Assembly: GCF_009604425.1 (NCBI RefSeq)
Contig: NZ_WEGI01000014.1
Coordinates: 1-64,000 of the forward strand
Origin: Nocardia aurantia
GTDB taxonomy: Bacteria; Actinomycetota; Actinomycetes; Mycobacteriales; Mycobacteriaceae
Reading direction: 5' to 3'
Length of the DNA: 64,000 bases
Numbering within the stretch: position 1 is the first letter of the stretch; each line of letters begins with the position of its first letter. Shown in pieces: positions 15,110-24,079 of this stretch. Both the position numbers and the translations under genes were made by a program. Under the pieces are notes generated by a model. The model had not been told where the DNA came from and made no database searches. It was given only the letters and a program-made list of their open reading frames with translations.

Positions 15110-16255
15110 GTGTCGAGTGTTTCTGTGCTGGCGGTGGCCGCGCCGCCTGCCCCGGGTGTGGGGCGAGTGGTGGTCGAGGCCGGGTATTACGTCGGGTTGG
15201 CGGTTGCGGTGGGGGTCGGTTCTACCGTGGCGTGGCTGGCACCGGCGGAGTCGACGGGTGGGGTGGTGGCCGGACGGGTGCGGCGGCTCGGGGTTCCGGC
15301 AGCGATTCTGGTTGCCGTCACGACGCTGCTCGAATTCTTCTCGGAGGTCGCGCGGGCCGAGAAGACCGGATTCCGGGCCGCGTTCGGCAGGGCAGTCGTC
15401 GAGCGGTATCTGCACGCGCCGGCTACGCGGGGGAGTTCGGTGGGGGCCGGTGCGGTCGCGTCGACACAGTTGGGGGCCTGCCTGGCGCTGGTGCTGGCGC
15501 TTCTCGCCACGGCGGTGTGGGGTGCCCGGGCGTGGGGGTGGGCGGTGGTGCTGTTCGGCATCGTGACCGTGGGGGTGCCGGCGGTGACGTTCGGGCCGGT
15601 GCACACCGCGAGTACGGTCCGGGCCGTGTTGACGGTCGCGCATCTCGCGGGGGCGCTGGTGTGGGCCGGCGGGTTGCTGGTGCTGGCGTTCGCTGGGCTG
15701 ATGGGCCGGTTCGGTGCGGGCGACAGTTCGGGGCGGGTCGCCGAGGATTGGGGGCGGATCTGGGTTCGGTTCGGGTCGGTGGCGCTCGGGGTGGTCGGGG
15801 TGCTGGTGGTCAGCGGTTCCTGGCTGGCGTGGACGCATGTCGGGACGCCGGCGCAGCTGTTCACGACGCCGTACGGGCGCTATCTGGCGATCAAGCTGGC
15901 TCTGGTGGTGGTGATGCTGGGGGCGGGCGGTTACAACGCGCGGGTACTGCTGCCGGGTATCGAGGCGGCTCGGGCGAGTGGGGATCAAGCCGGGCTGTTC
16001 CGGGTCGCGGTGCGGCATTTTCCGAAAGTCGTTGCTGTAGAGGCTGTTCTGGCGGTGGGTGTGTTGTTCGTGGTGCCGTTTCTGGCGGGGTCGGCTCGGT
16101 CGGAGGCGGGGTGGCCGGCGGCGCGGTCCTTCGACCTCACCGTGTTCGGCACCGGTGTGGTGCTGGCGGTGATCGTGGCGGGGGTGTTGTGGGCGGGCAC
16201 CAGGACCGGGCCGCGCGGCTCCGCAGATGCCCGGGAAGCCGTGCGGGCTGCGTAG
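15110..16255 (+). CDS. CopD-family membrane protein (copper import/resistance type)
   Basis: A polytopic protein of about 381 residues with eight or nine membrane segments. The C-terminal half has the CopD features: HTASTVRAVLTVAHLAGALVWAGGLLVLAF, then WVRFGSVALGVVGVLVVSGSWLAW and TTPYGRYLAIKLALVVVMLGAGGYN with RHFPKVVAVEAVLAV. The N-terminal helices are family-typical. The GTG at 15110 is preferred because the longer frame from 15032 starts with polar, non-conserved residues. No CopC gene is adjacent. It would move copper across the membrane or act in copper supply to the periplasm. Confidence 0.8.
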   Translation: MSSVSVLAVAAPPAPGVGRVVVEAGYYVGLAVAVGVGSTVAWLAPAESTGGVVAGRVRRLGVPAAILVAVTTLLEFFSEVARAEKTGFRAAFGRAVVERYLHAPATRGSSVGAGAVASTQLGACLALVLALLATAVWGARAWGWAVVLFGIVTVGVPAVTFGPVHTASTVRAVLTVAHLAGALVWAGGLLVLAFAGLMGRFGAGDSSGRVAEDWGRIWVRFGSVALGVVGVLVVSGSWLAWTHVGTPAQLFTTPYGRYLAIKLALVVVMLGAGGYNARVLLPGIEAARASGDQAGLFRVAVRHFPKVVAVEAVLAVGVLFVVPFLAGSARSEAGWPAARSFDLTVFGTGVVLAVIVAGVLWAGTRTGPRGSADAREAVRAA

Positions 16256-16264
16256 TCTGGCGCT

Positions 16265-16360
16265 GTGACCACCGATCCTGTCACCACCGGTACCCGGCCG
16301 CGTGGGAAGACCCGCGAACGCATCCCCGAGGCCGCGATGGATGTGTTCGCCGAGGTCGGG
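16265..16360 (+). pseudogene. TetR regulator stub (first 32 codons only)
   Basis: From GTG 16265 the frame reads VTTDPVTTGTRPRGKTRERI followed by PEAAMDVFAEVG, the first helix of a TetR protein. The similarity stops abruptly at the point where the helix-turn-helix should start, and the following bases up to 16458 match nothing in any frame. A deletion fusing this stub to the region before the kinase gene is the simplest explanation. The start codon is intact, so a short useless peptide could still be translated. Confidence 0.6.
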
Positions 16361-16458
16361 AGGCCGCCTTCCGGACCGGCGAATTTCGGGCCATCGTGGC
16401 CCGGCCGTCGTCGGCCGGGAAGTGTTGACGGTAGCCGCGAGCGGAGCAGAGACGCACT

Positions 16459-17517
16459 ATGGGCGACAAGATATTCCATGCACTCATCCGTCCGGCGGGG
16501 CCGGACGGGTTCGATCTCGACGAGGCGGCGATGGTCGAATGGCTCACATCGTCGGGTCTTGATCATCGGCTTCCGTTGCGGGCCACCAGGATCGGTCTCG
16601 GTCAATCGAATCTGATCTTCGAGATCACCGATGCCGACGATCGCCGCTGGATCCTGCGACGCCCGCCGCTGGGCCGGCTGCTGTCCTCCGCCCACGATGT
16701 CGTCCGGGAAGCCCGCATCCTCACCGCGCTGGCCGGCACCGACGTCCCGGTGCCACGAATTGTGGACCTGGCTACCGACGACGGGGTGCCGGTGGTGCTC
16801 ATGGAACACGTCGCGGGCCTGGTGATCGATCGTCCGGTGATCGCCGCGGCGCTGTCCCCGCAACACCGACGAGCCGTCGGAATCGCGTTGCCGCGCACCC
16901 TGGCTCGGATCCACGCGGTGAACCTGGACGACACCGGGCTGGCCGATCTCGCCAGTCACAAGCCGTACGCCGAACGGCAGCTGAAACGCTGGACAGCGCA
17001 GTGGGAGAGGACGAAGACCCGGGATGTGCCCCGGGTGGACCGCCTGGCCGAGCGACTGCGTGCCGCAATCCCGCCCCAGCGCGAACTGGGCTTGGTGCAT
17101 GGGGATTTCCACATCCGCAACGTGATCACCGACCCGGTCGGCGGGGACATCACCGCGGTCCTGGATTGGGAGTTGTGCACCCTCGGCGACCCGCTCGCCG
17201 ATCTGGGCAGTCTGCTGGCGTACTGGCCGCAACCCGGCGAGCGTGAGACCGACAGTTTCGCGATGTGCGCGCTGCCCGGGTTCCCTTCTCGCGCGGAACT
17301 CGTCACCGAGTATGTCGCGGCGACCGCCAGAGATGTTGCCGCACTGGGCTTCTGGCACGCGCTGGGCCTGTGGAAGATCGCGGTCATCCGGGAGGGCGTC
17401 CTGCGCCGCACCCGCGACGATCCCCGCAATCAGGCCATCGGCGCGGTCCCGACCATCGCCCAGATCGACGCGGTGATCGACGCGGCCGACGCCGCCGCGA
17501 CACACGCCGGCCTCTGA
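16459..17517 (+). CDS. APH/ChoK-like phosphotransferase (acyl-CoA-dehydrogenase-associated type)
   Basis: This 352-residue protein-kinase-like phosphotransferase has GQSNLIFEI with the ATP loop near residue 50, the catalytic loop HGDFHIRNVI at about 213-222 and LDWELCTLGDPLADLG (metal-binding D-W-E) at about 234-248. Closest relatives are the phosphotransferases found beside acyl-CoA dehydrogenases (ACAD10/11-like), not clinical aminoglycoside enzymes. The final codons (IDAVIDAADAAATHAGL) lie in the first unit of a degenerate 70-bp repeat that continues downstream. Confidence 0.88.
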   Translation: MGDKIFHALIRPAGPDGFDLDEAAMVEWLTSSGLDHRLPLRATRIGLGQSNLIFEITDADDRRWILRRPPLGRLLSSAHDVVREARILTALAGTDVPVPRIVDLATDDGVPVVLMEHVAGLVIDRPVIAAALSPQHRRAVGIALPRTLARIHAVNLDDTGLADLASHKPYAERQLKRWTAQWERTKTRDVPRVDRLAERLRAAIPPQRELGLVHGDFHIRNVITDPVGGDITAVLDWELCTLGDPLADLGSLLAYWPQPGERETDSFAMCALPGFPSRAELVTEYVAATARDVAALGFWHALGLWKIAVIREGVLRRTRDDPRNQAIGAVPTIAQIDAVIDAADAAATHAGL

Positions 17518-17695
17518 GTGTGCCCGAATTCGGGCCGTCCCGGCCACCGGGCGGATCGACGCGGCCGCGATACACGCCGGCCTCTGGGCGTGCTCGAATT
17601 GGGGCCGTGCCGGCCACCGCGCAGATCGACGCGGCCTGTGCCGTCGCGATGCGCCGGTCTCTGAGGGCGTGCCCGAATGGGGCCTTCCGGATCCG
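17475..17695 (+). repeat. Degenerate tandem repeats of about 70 bp after the kinase gene
   Basis: Three units each begin GATCGACGCGGCC: at 17475 (79 bp with a 9-bp insertion), 17554 and 17624 (70 bp). Each continues through CACGCCGGCCTCTG and GTGCCCGAATT-like sequence. The first covers the last 14 codons and stop of the kinase gene, the others are non-coding, so the gene's 3' end was duplicated twice and then drifted. No gene is seen in 17518-17738. Confidence 0.75.
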
Positions 17696-17738
17696 CGAGC
17701 CGACCGCCGGCGATCCGGCCGGATTCATCGACCGGCCG

Positions 17739-18560
17739 CTACCGCTCCGATTCCTCGGTGACGAAGTCGATCAGCCGTTCCACCGCGCCGATCAGCGGCG
17801 CCTCCAGATCGCGGAAGGATTCGACGGCGTTGTAGACGCGGCGCCAGCCGTCCTGCGGGGTGCCCCAGCCGAGCCGGCGGCACACGCCGGTCTTCCAGTC
17901 CTCGCCGCGCGGTACCCGCGGCCACGCCTCGATGCCGACCGCCGCCGGTCGTACCGCCTGCCACACGTCGATGTAGGGGTGACCGGTGACCAGCACGTGT
18001 TCGCCGAGGCCGGTGGTCAGGCCGGTCTCCTTCGAACCGGTGACCAGGTGGTCGACCAGCACCCCGACGCGCCGCCCGGGCCCGGGTTCGAATTCGGTGA
18101 GCCGGGCGGCCAGATGATCCAGGCCCTCGAGCTGTTCCACCACGACGCCCTCCACCCTCAGATCGTGGCCCCAGACGCGTTCCACCAGTGCGGCGTCGTG
18201 CACACCCTCCACCCAGATCCGGTTGGTGCGGGCCACCCGCGCCCGCAGGCCCGCCACCCTGGTGGAGCCGGACGCGGACCGGACCGGCGCGCTCGGCGCG
18301 GCGGCCTTCGGGCGGACCAGGGTCACCGGACTGCCGTCGATCAGGAAGGCGGCCTCGCGCAGCGCGAACAACCGCACCGCGCCGTGCCGGTCCTCCAGTT
18401 TCACGAATTCGCCGTCGTAACTGCGGTCGAATCCGATCACCGCCCCGCAGAATCCGCTCGCGGCGTCCTCGACCACCAGATCACGCTCGGCCACCACCTC
18501 CGGCACGGCCCGCCGCTGCTTGTGGGTGTGCCCCGTATAGATATCGCCGTACTCCCGCAC
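17739..18560 (-). CDS. DUF3097 family protein
   Basis: This 273-residue protein matches the actinobacterial DUF3097 family: YTGHTHKQRRAVPEVVAERDLVVEDAASGFCGAV near the start, RTNRIWVEGVHDAALVERVWGHDLR in the middle, VLVDHLVTGSKETGLT, and GHPYIDVWQAVRP toward the end. The G-V-H-D-A and V-D-H-L segments resemble a Toprim-like core, but function is unknown. Family members are conserved single-copy genes in actinomycetes. It is divergent from the nfeD-SPFH operon. Confidence 0.88.
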   Translation of the reverse strand: MREYGDIYTGHTHKQRRAVPEVVAERDLVVEDAASGFCGAVIGFDRSYDGEFVKLEDRHGAVRLFALREAAFLIDGSPVTLVRPKAAAPSAPVRSASGSTRVAGLRARVARTNRIWVEGVHDAALVERVWGHDLRVEGVVVEQLEGLDHLAARLTEFEPGPGRRVGVLVDHLVTGSKETGLTTGLGEHVLVTGHPYIDVWQAVRPAAVGIEAWPRVPRGEDWKTGVCRRLGWGTPQDGWRRVYNAVESFRDLEAPLIGAVERLIDFVTEESER

Positions 18561-18639
18561 CCGGTCGAAACTACCGCCTCGGCAAGGATTTGCGCGTTCT
18601 TGCCCGCGTTGCCGCCGCCGGAGCGGTTAGTGTGGAGTC

Positions 18640-19071
18640 GTGGCCGCTGTCGTATGGCTGATCGCGGGGGTCCTGCTCGCGGCGGCCGAGATGCTCACCG
18701 GTGATTTCACGCTGCTCATGCTGGGCGGAGCCGCGCTGGTGACCGCGGGTGTGACCGGGGTGGTCCACCTGCCGGTCGTCGGCGGCGCGGTCGTGTTCGG
18801 CGTCAGCGCGGTGGCGCTGCTGTTCCTGGTGCGTCCGATATTGTTGCGGCGCTTCGCGACTCCGCCTCCCGTAGCCACCAATGTGCACGCGCTGCCGGGT
18901 AAGTCGGCACGGGTCGTGGAGACGGTCAACGAGCACACCGGTTTGGTGAAGATCGGCGGTGAGGTGTGGAGCGCGCGACCGCTCGACCCCACCGAGGAGT
19001 ACCCCGAGGGAGAGACCGTCTACGTGATGAAGATCGACGGCGCGCACGCCGTCGTCTGGAAGGGGCCGTGA
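18640..19071 (+). CDS. NfeD-family membrane protein
   Basis: This 143-residue short NfeD has an N-terminal membrane region of two or three helices (VVWLIAGVLLAAAEMLTGDF, VVGGAVVFGVSAVALLFLV) and a C-terminal OB-fold (VETVNEHTGLVKIGGEVWSARPLDP). NfeD proteins partner SPFH/stomatin-like proteins in membrane microdomains. The next gene starts within the stop codon (ATGA at 19071), matching the conserved two-gene unit seen in mycobacteria (Rv1487-Rv1488 type). Confidence 0.92.
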   Translation: MAAVVWLIAGVLLAAAEMLTGDFTLLMLGGAALVTAGVTGVVHLPVVGGAVVFGVSAVALLFLVRPILLRRFATPPPVATNVHALPGKSARVVETVNEHTGLVKIGGEVWSARPLDPTEEYPEGETVYVMKIDGAHAVVWKGP

Positions 19072-20339
19072 TGGCTGTACTGATCGTCGCGATAGTGCTC
19101 GTCATATTGGTCGTGGTGGTGGTGTTCCGGTCGATCGCGCTGGTGCCGCAGGCCGAGGCCGCGGTGATCGAGCGCCTGGGCCGCTACTCCCGGACCGTGT
19201 CGGGCCAGCTGACGTTCCTGGTGCCGTTCGCCGACCGGGTCCGCGCCCGGGTCGACCTGCGCGAGCGAGTGGTGTCGTTCCCGCCGCAGCCGGTGATCAC
19301 GCAGGACAACCTCACCGTGCAGATCGACTCCGTGGTGTATTTCCAGGTCACCACGCCGCAGGCCGCGGTGTACGAGATCAGCAACTACATCGCCGCGGTC
19401 GAGCAGCTGACCATCACCACGCTGCGGAACGTGGTCGGCGGCATGACCCTGGAGGAGACCCTCACCTCGCGCGACGCGATCAACTCCCAGCTGCGCGGCG
19501 TGCTCGACGAGGCCACCGGCCGCTGGGGCCTGCGGGTCGCCCGGGTCGAGCTGAAAGCCATCGATCCGCCCCCGTCGATCCAGGAGTCGATGGAGAAGCA
19601 GATGAAGGCGGACCGCGAGAAGCGGGCCATGATCCTCACCGCCGAGGGCACTCGCGAGGCGCAGATCAAGACCGCGGAGGGTGCCAAGCAGTCGCAGATC
19701 CTCGGCGCCGAGGGCGCCAAGCAGTCCGCGATCCTGTCCGCGGAAGGTGAACGCCAGAGCCGCATCCTGCGGGCCCAGGGTGAGCGGGCCGCCGCCTACC
19801 TCCAGGCCCAGGGTCAGGCCAAGGCCATCGAAAAGGTCTTCGCCGCCATCAAACACGGCAAACCGACGCCGGAACTGCTTGCCTACCAATACATGCAGAC
19901 CCTGCCGCTGGTCGCCAAGGGCGACGCCAACAAGGTCTGGGTGGTGCCCAGTGATTTCGGAAAGGCGTTGGAGGGCTTCGCGAAACAGTTCGGCAGCCAG
20001 GGCGAGGACGGCGTGTTCCGCTACGAGTCCGCACCCGACGACGACGGAGGTTCGCCGCCCGAGGACGATTCCGACGAGGTCGCCGACTGGTTCGACGTGA
20101 AGACCGATCCGGCGGCCGAACGCGCGGTGCGGGCCGCGGAGGCCGCGGCGGCCACCCCGGTCGATCCGATCACACCCGCCGCCCCGGTCCGGCCCCAGCT
20201 GTCGCCCGGCGTGCCGCCGTCGCGGTTCGAGCAATCGGGGCCAGGTCAGCAGCCGTTGCAGACCCCGCCGCCGTCGCAGCCCCTTCAGCAGCCTCCGGCA
20301 TTCCGCCGGCAACCGCCGGACTACCCGCCGGCCCGATGA
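19071..20339 (+). CDS. SPFH/band-7 (stomatin-like) protein
   Basis: This 422-residue protein starts with one membrane helix (residues 1-20). The SPFH domain follows (PQAEAAVIERLGRY, QDNLTVQIDSVVYFQVTTPQAAVYEI), then a long coiled-coil with repeated E/Q-Gly-Ala units (AEGAKQSQILGAEGAKQSAILSAEGE) that drives oligomerisation. The C-terminal 100 residues are Pro/Gln-rich and disordered, ending in a run of PPPSQPLQQPP-like sequence. It probably scaffolds membrane microdomains with NfeD. The ATG at 19071 overlaps the nfeD stop. Confidence 0.93.
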   Translation: MAVLIVAIVLVILVVVVVFRSIALVPQAEAAVIERLGRYSRTVSGQLTFLVPFADRVRARVDLRERVVSFPPQPVITQDNLTVQIDSVVYFQVTTPQAAVYEISNYIAAVEQLTITTLRNVVGGMTLEETLTSRDAINSQLRGVLDEATGRWGLRVARVELKAIDPPPSIQESMEKQMKADREKRAMILTAEGTREAQIKTAEGAKQSQILGAEGAKQSAILSAEGERQSRILRAQGERAAAYLQAQGQAKAIEKVFAAIKHGKPTPELLAYQYMQTLPLVAKGDANKVWVVPSDFGKALEGFAKQFGSQGEDGVFRYESAPDDDGGSPPEDDSDEVADWFDVKTDPAAERAVRAAEAAAATPVDPITPAAPVRPQLSPGVPPSRFEQSGPGQQPLQTPPPSQPLQQPPAFRRQPPDYPPAR

Positions 20340-20444
20340 GGCCCGCGCGCTGAAATCTCGCATTCCGCCGATCCGAACCCGCAGCGGCCGATAGGGTTTC
20401 CCCTACAAACAACACCAGCTGCGGGGATGCGGTGATGGGGGAAT

Positions 20445-21761
20445 ATGGTTGCGCGGCGGACGATTCTGCGTGCGGGGGTGCTGGCGCCGATCCTGGCGGG
20501 ATGCGCGCCGGGAGTTCTCGGCACCGGCGCCACGGCGATCCGCGTGGCGGTGCCGTGGAGCGGTGACGAACTCCGGGCCTTCCGCAAGGTACTCGCCGGA
20601 CTTCCGCGGGCGGCTCCCGGCGATGCCGTGATCGAGGTCGTCCCTCTCGGCGACGAGATCGATACGGCGTTGTCGGCCCGCGGCCACTCGGCTCCCGAGA
20701 TCGTGATGCTGCCCACCGTCGGTGAGGTCAGGTCGTCGCCGCCCGGCCGACTGAAACCGGCCCCGGCGGGGCTGTGGTCGACCGACGGCAAGAATCACGG
20801 CGAGGACGACAAGCGGCTGAACTACGGGAAAGCCTGGCGGAAACTTCTGTGGCCGCGCGGCGAGCCGTACGCCGTGCCGTTCAAGGCCGCCGCCAAATCG
20901 CTGGTGTGGTACGACCGGACAGCCTTCCCGGGTGATCCGGACGCGCCGCGACACTGGACGGTATCGGACTGGCCGGCTCATGCCGTACCGGGTCGCGCGC
21001 TGCTGGCGCTCGGCGCCGCCGACGGCTGGGTGCTGGCCGATATGTTCGAGAACATTCTCCACAGCCGATCGCCCTACGAGTATCAGGTCCTGCAGGACGC
21101 GAGTTGGGCCGGCGAGCAACGGAATTGGAACATCGTCCCGATCTACGACGCGTTCGTCCAGCTGGGCTCCCTGTGGGGTGCGCCGGGAGTCTTTCCCGGC
21201 GGCGTCGGCCGCGCGCTGACCTCGCAGTTCCCCGACGCGGTCCGCGCCGTTTTCGAACATCGGCTGGCCGCTATGGTGGCAGCTCCCGATTTCGCCGCAC
21301 CGATCGTGCGCAGTGCGATCGAGCGTGCCCACCGGTCCGACGACGAGGTCGGCGTGACCTGGTTCCCGGCGAGCGCCCCCGGCATGGACGCTCCGCGACT
21401 CGGCGGCGGTGACGTCATGGTGATGACCGAGAAGGCAGGCCCCGCCGCGGAAGATCTCGTCAGGCGGCTGGCCGTGCCGCAGGCCGCGGCCTCCTGGGTC
21501 CAGAACCCGGGCGGATTCCTGGTGCCGCGCCGGGACACCGAGCCGCTTCCCGACTGGAAGGTCTTGAAGGACATCGCCGCGCATCTCAACGAATGGGCTG
21601 CCTTCGGCCTCGCCGATGTGATGGGCGCGGCCGGCCGCCGCAACGGCTTGTGGCACGTGCTCACCGACCTGCTGAAAGCCGTCGGCACCGGCAGCCACCC
21701 GGAGAAGGCGGCGCAGCAAGCGGTGGACGGCATGATCGCGGCCGAGAAGAGGCTGCGATGA
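20445..21761 (+). CDS. ABC-type extracellular solute-binding lipoprotein
   Basis: This 438-residue protein has a signal peptide with lipobox LAGC at residues 17-20 and an N-terminal twin-arginine-like VARRT. The rest resembles sugar-type solute-binding proteins: IRVAVPWSG, PEIVMLPTVGEV, YAVPFKAAAKSLVWYD (the segment usually seen as P-x-x-x-x-x-x-L-x-Y-N) and QNPGGFLVPRR. It would capture a substrate at the outer face of the membrane for the fused permease encoded next, whose ATG overlaps its stop. Ligand unknown. Confidence 0.85.
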   Translation: MVARRTILRAGVLAPILAGCAPGVLGTGATAIRVAVPWSGDELRAFRKVLAGLPRAAPGDAVIEVVPLGDEIDTALSARGHSAPEIVMLPTVGEVRSSPPGRLKPAPAGLWSTDGKNHGEDDKRLNYGKAWRKLLWPRGEPYAVPFKAAAKSLVWYDRTAFPGDPDAPRHWTVSDWPAHAVPGRALLALGAADGWVLADMFENILHSRSPYEYQVLQDASWAGEQRNWNIVPIYDAFVQLGSLWGAPGVFPGGVGRALTSQFPDAVRAVFEHRLAAMVAAPDFAAPIVRSAIERAHRSDDEVGVTWFPASAPGMDAPRLGGGDVMVMTEKAGPAAEDLVRRLAVPQAAASWVQNPGGFLVPRRDTEPLPDWKVLKDIAAHLNEWAAFGLADVMGAAGRRNGLWHVLTDLLKAVGTGSHPEKAAQQAVDGMIAAEKRLR

Positions 21762-24079
21762 CCGATTCCGAGATCAAGGCACACGGCTTGAAGTTGGAGG
21801 TCGCGACGCGCCGGATGGCGGGGCCGCTGCGTGCCGGTCGGCGACTGCCGTGGCTGTCGTTCCTGGTGTACGTCCCGGCGGCGGTGCTGGTGCTGCTGTT
21901 GCTGGTGGTCCCGGCGGGGTTCACCGTGGAGCGCGCGGTGCGCGCACAGGCCGGTCTGGTCATCTGGTGCGTGGTGTTCGCGCTCGCCGCGATCGCGTTG
22001 GTGCTGCTGTGGCGGCGGGACATCACGCCGCAGCTGGCCGAGGCGCACGGATGGCGGGATCTGCTGCCGCACCGCGACGGTGCGAAGTATCGGGCGCACG
22101 ATTCGAAAAGCTCTGAGGCGGAGAAGGATTCGCCGGCCGACGCGATGGTTTCCGGACGAGCGGGGGATCCGGAGGATTCCGAGCGGCAGGTAGGCGACCC
22201 GGAGAGCCGGGCGGAAAGCGCCGAGCCGGCGGCGGAAGGTACGGAACCGCAGGCGGCAAGCCCGGACACGGCGGCGAAAAGCGCGGAGCCACAATCGGAA
22301 AGCGCACAGTCGGCGGTGCGAGTTCCGGACCCGTCGGCGGATGATGCGGATTCGCCGGAGGGTGATGCGGATTCGCCGGAGGGTGATGCGAAGTCGCTGG
22401 AGGGTGATGCGGGGTCGCCGGAGGGTGGTGGTGCGGATTCGCCGGAGGGTGGTGCGGGGTCGCCGGTGGGAAATTCCGATGGTCGGCCGGACCGGCCGAA
22501 GCCGGAGGGACATTCGGACGGTCTCGCGACACGGCCGATGTGGAACGCCTGGACGGCGGCGTTCGTGGTCGCGGTGGTGGCGGCGATCGAGGTGACCGTC
22601 GAACTCGGTCCCGCCGGGCGCGGGGCCTACGGGCGCACGCTGCTGTGGGTGGCCCTGATGCTGGCCATGCTCTGGGTCGGGCTGGGGGTTGCCTGGAGAT
22701 GGCGTAACACCTGGTGGATGTCCTGGCCGGTGGTGCTGCCGTTCGGTGTGTCGGCGTTCGCCACCGGGGTGCTCGCCCGGCTCGTCGTGAGCTGGGCCAG
22801 GTCCGGGGGCTTGGTGAAAGGTATTGCAGGAGAATATATCTGGTACATGGGTGCGTTGTTCGCGGCATTCCTGTGGACCTGGTTCGGGGTGATCCTCGTG
22901 CTGTTCCGGGGTGCGATCGCGGCGATGGAGGCCGATCCGGTGCGGCGTGCGTACCTCTACCCGGGTGCGAACGAGGAGGAGGTTTCCGTGTTCCGGCTGG
23001 TACGGCTGGCTCGGCCGGTCGTACTCGTGATCGGCCTGGCCTCGGTGATCGCCGCCGCGCGTGTCTTCGACGCGGTGCTGATCGCGGTGCCCGGCGCACT
23101 GCAGTATTCGCTGGACAGCGCGACGGTGCACTGGTGGCGGCTGGCCACCGGCACTCCGCACACCGGCGACGCGGCGGTGTATGCGATACCGCTGGTCGTC
23201 ATCGTCGGCCTGATCGTCTGGGTCCTGCAGATCGACGTGGGCGGGCTTCGCACCAGCTGGGTGCGGACGGCGCCGCGGCGCGACCCGGTCCGGGAACCGT
23301 TGTCGGCCTGGCACGGATTGCGGGTCTGGACGCCCTCTCTCATCGCGCTGTCGCCGCTGATCCTGCTGCTGGTCGTCGGCTTCGCCGGCACCGGCGGCCC
23401 GGTGTTCTACGGTCCGCAGAGCATCTGGGGTGACGAAACCTTGTGGCGCGCCATGCAGAACACTCTCGAGGTGGCGGCCTGGGCGACGGCGCTGATGCTC
23501 GGTGCCGCGCTGCCGGTCGCCTACCAGCTCGCCGCACTGCGCCCCGAGCGGATGCCGGCGCGCTGGAGTGTCGTCCTGCTGGTGGTGCTGGCGGTACTGC
23601 CCGCGCAGATGTATGTGGGCCCGATTCGGCAGGCGGCCGAATCCTTGAGTCTCACGGGTCTTTCCGGCGCGACCCTGATTCTCGTGCACGCCGCGATCGG
23701 GCTGCCGATGGCGGTGCTGATCCTGCGCGGCGCGCTGCTGCCACCGTCGGACAGTGCGGAGGCCGGCACGCCGCGCGGCTCGACCGCCCCCGCTTCGGCT
23801 GTGCTGCAGACGATGTGGCGGGCCCGTGCGGCGGTCGGCGCGGTCGCGGTGCTGGAGCTGATCCAGGTGTGGAACGACTTCTTCGTCGGGCTGCTGGTCA
23901 GTGGCGCCGACATCAGTCCCTGGTCGGTGCTGTTGTGGGGTGAGGCGCGCGAATTCAACGAGAAGACAAGCTATCTCGCCGCGGGTGCGCTGGTGTCGGC
24001 GGTGCCGCCGGTGCTGCTGTTGTGGTTCACCTGGCGACGATTCCTGGTGCCCGGCCTCTTCGGCGGCGTGCTGCGATGA
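21758..24079 (+). CDS. Fused MalF/MalG-like ABC permease with acidic linker
   Basis: At 773 residues this is about twice a normal permease. Residues 28-85 hold two membrane helices. Residues 110-260 are an Asp/Ser/Glu/Pro/Gly-rich linker with six DSPEG-type heptads. A MalF-like half follows (with RRAYLYPGANEEEVSVFRLVRLARPV and ARVFDAVLIAVPG), then a MalG-like half from about residue 510 that ends LVPGLFGGVLR, as sugar permeases often do. So both permease subunits sit in one chain. No ABC ATPase gene is in the operon. It overlaps its neighbours by ATGA at both ends. Confidence 0.8.
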   Translation: MTDSEIKAHGLKLEVATRRMAGPLRAGRRLPWLSFLVYVPAAVLVLLLLVVPAGFTVERAVRAQAGLVIWCVVFALAAIALVLLWRRDITPQLAEAHGWRDLLPHRDGAKYRAHDSKSSEAEKDSPADAMVSGRAGDPEDSERQVGDPESRAESAEPAAEGTEPQAASPDTAAKSAEPQSESAQSAVRVPDPSADDADSPEGDADSPEGDAKSLEGDAGSPEGGGADSPEGGAGSPVGNSDGRPDRPKPEGHSDGLATRPMWNAWTAAFVVAVVAAIEVTVELGPAGRGAYGRTLLWVALMLAMLWVGLGVAWRWRNTWWMSWPVVLPFGVSAFATGVLARLVVSWARSGGLVKGIAGEYIWYMGALFAAFLWTWFGVILVLFRGAIAAMEADPVRRAYLYPGANEEEVSVFRLVRLARPVVLVIGLASVIAAARVFDAVLIAVPGALQYSLDSATVHWWRLATGTPHTGDAAVYAIPLVVIVGLIVWVLQIDVGGLRTSWVRTAPRRDPVREPLSAWHGLRVWTPSLIALSPLILLLVVGFAGTGGPVFYGPQSIWGDETLWRAMQNTLEVAAWATALMLGAALPVAYQLAALRPERMPARWSVVLLVVLAVLPAQMYVGPIRQAAESLSLTGLSGATLILVHAAIGLPMAVLILRGALLPPSDSAEAGTPRGSTAPASAVLQTMWRARAAVGAVAVLELIQVWNDFFVGLLVSGADISPWSVLLWGEAREFNEKTSYLAAGALVSAVPPVLLLWFTWRRFLVPGLFGGVLR
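22343..22469 (+). repeat. 21-bp coding tandem repeats (DADSPEG heptads) in the permease linker
   Basis: Six copies of a 21-bp unit near GATGCGGATTCGCCGGAGGG encode DADSPEG, DADSPEG, DAKSLEG, DAGSPEG, then G-ADSPEG and GAGSPVG. The array keeps frame and sits in the cytoplasmic or external acidic linker, so copy number can vary without harm. Confidence 0.9.

Noticed and set aside
13493..16018. 841-residue open frame on the minus strand
   Set aside because: It lies antisense to the GNAT, primase-like and CopD genes, is rich in Arg, His, Pro and Gly without any domain, and reflects high GC codon bias of the real genes.
16459..17517. Antibiotic-resistance aminoglycoside phosphotransferase
   Set aside because: The fold is shared, but the sequence pattern fits the acyl-CoA-dehydrogenase-associated kinases; there is no resistance context.
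21143..23689. 848-residue minus-strand frame
   Set aside because: Antisense to the solute-binding protein and fused permease; shadow with Arg/His repeats mirroring the DSPEG array.
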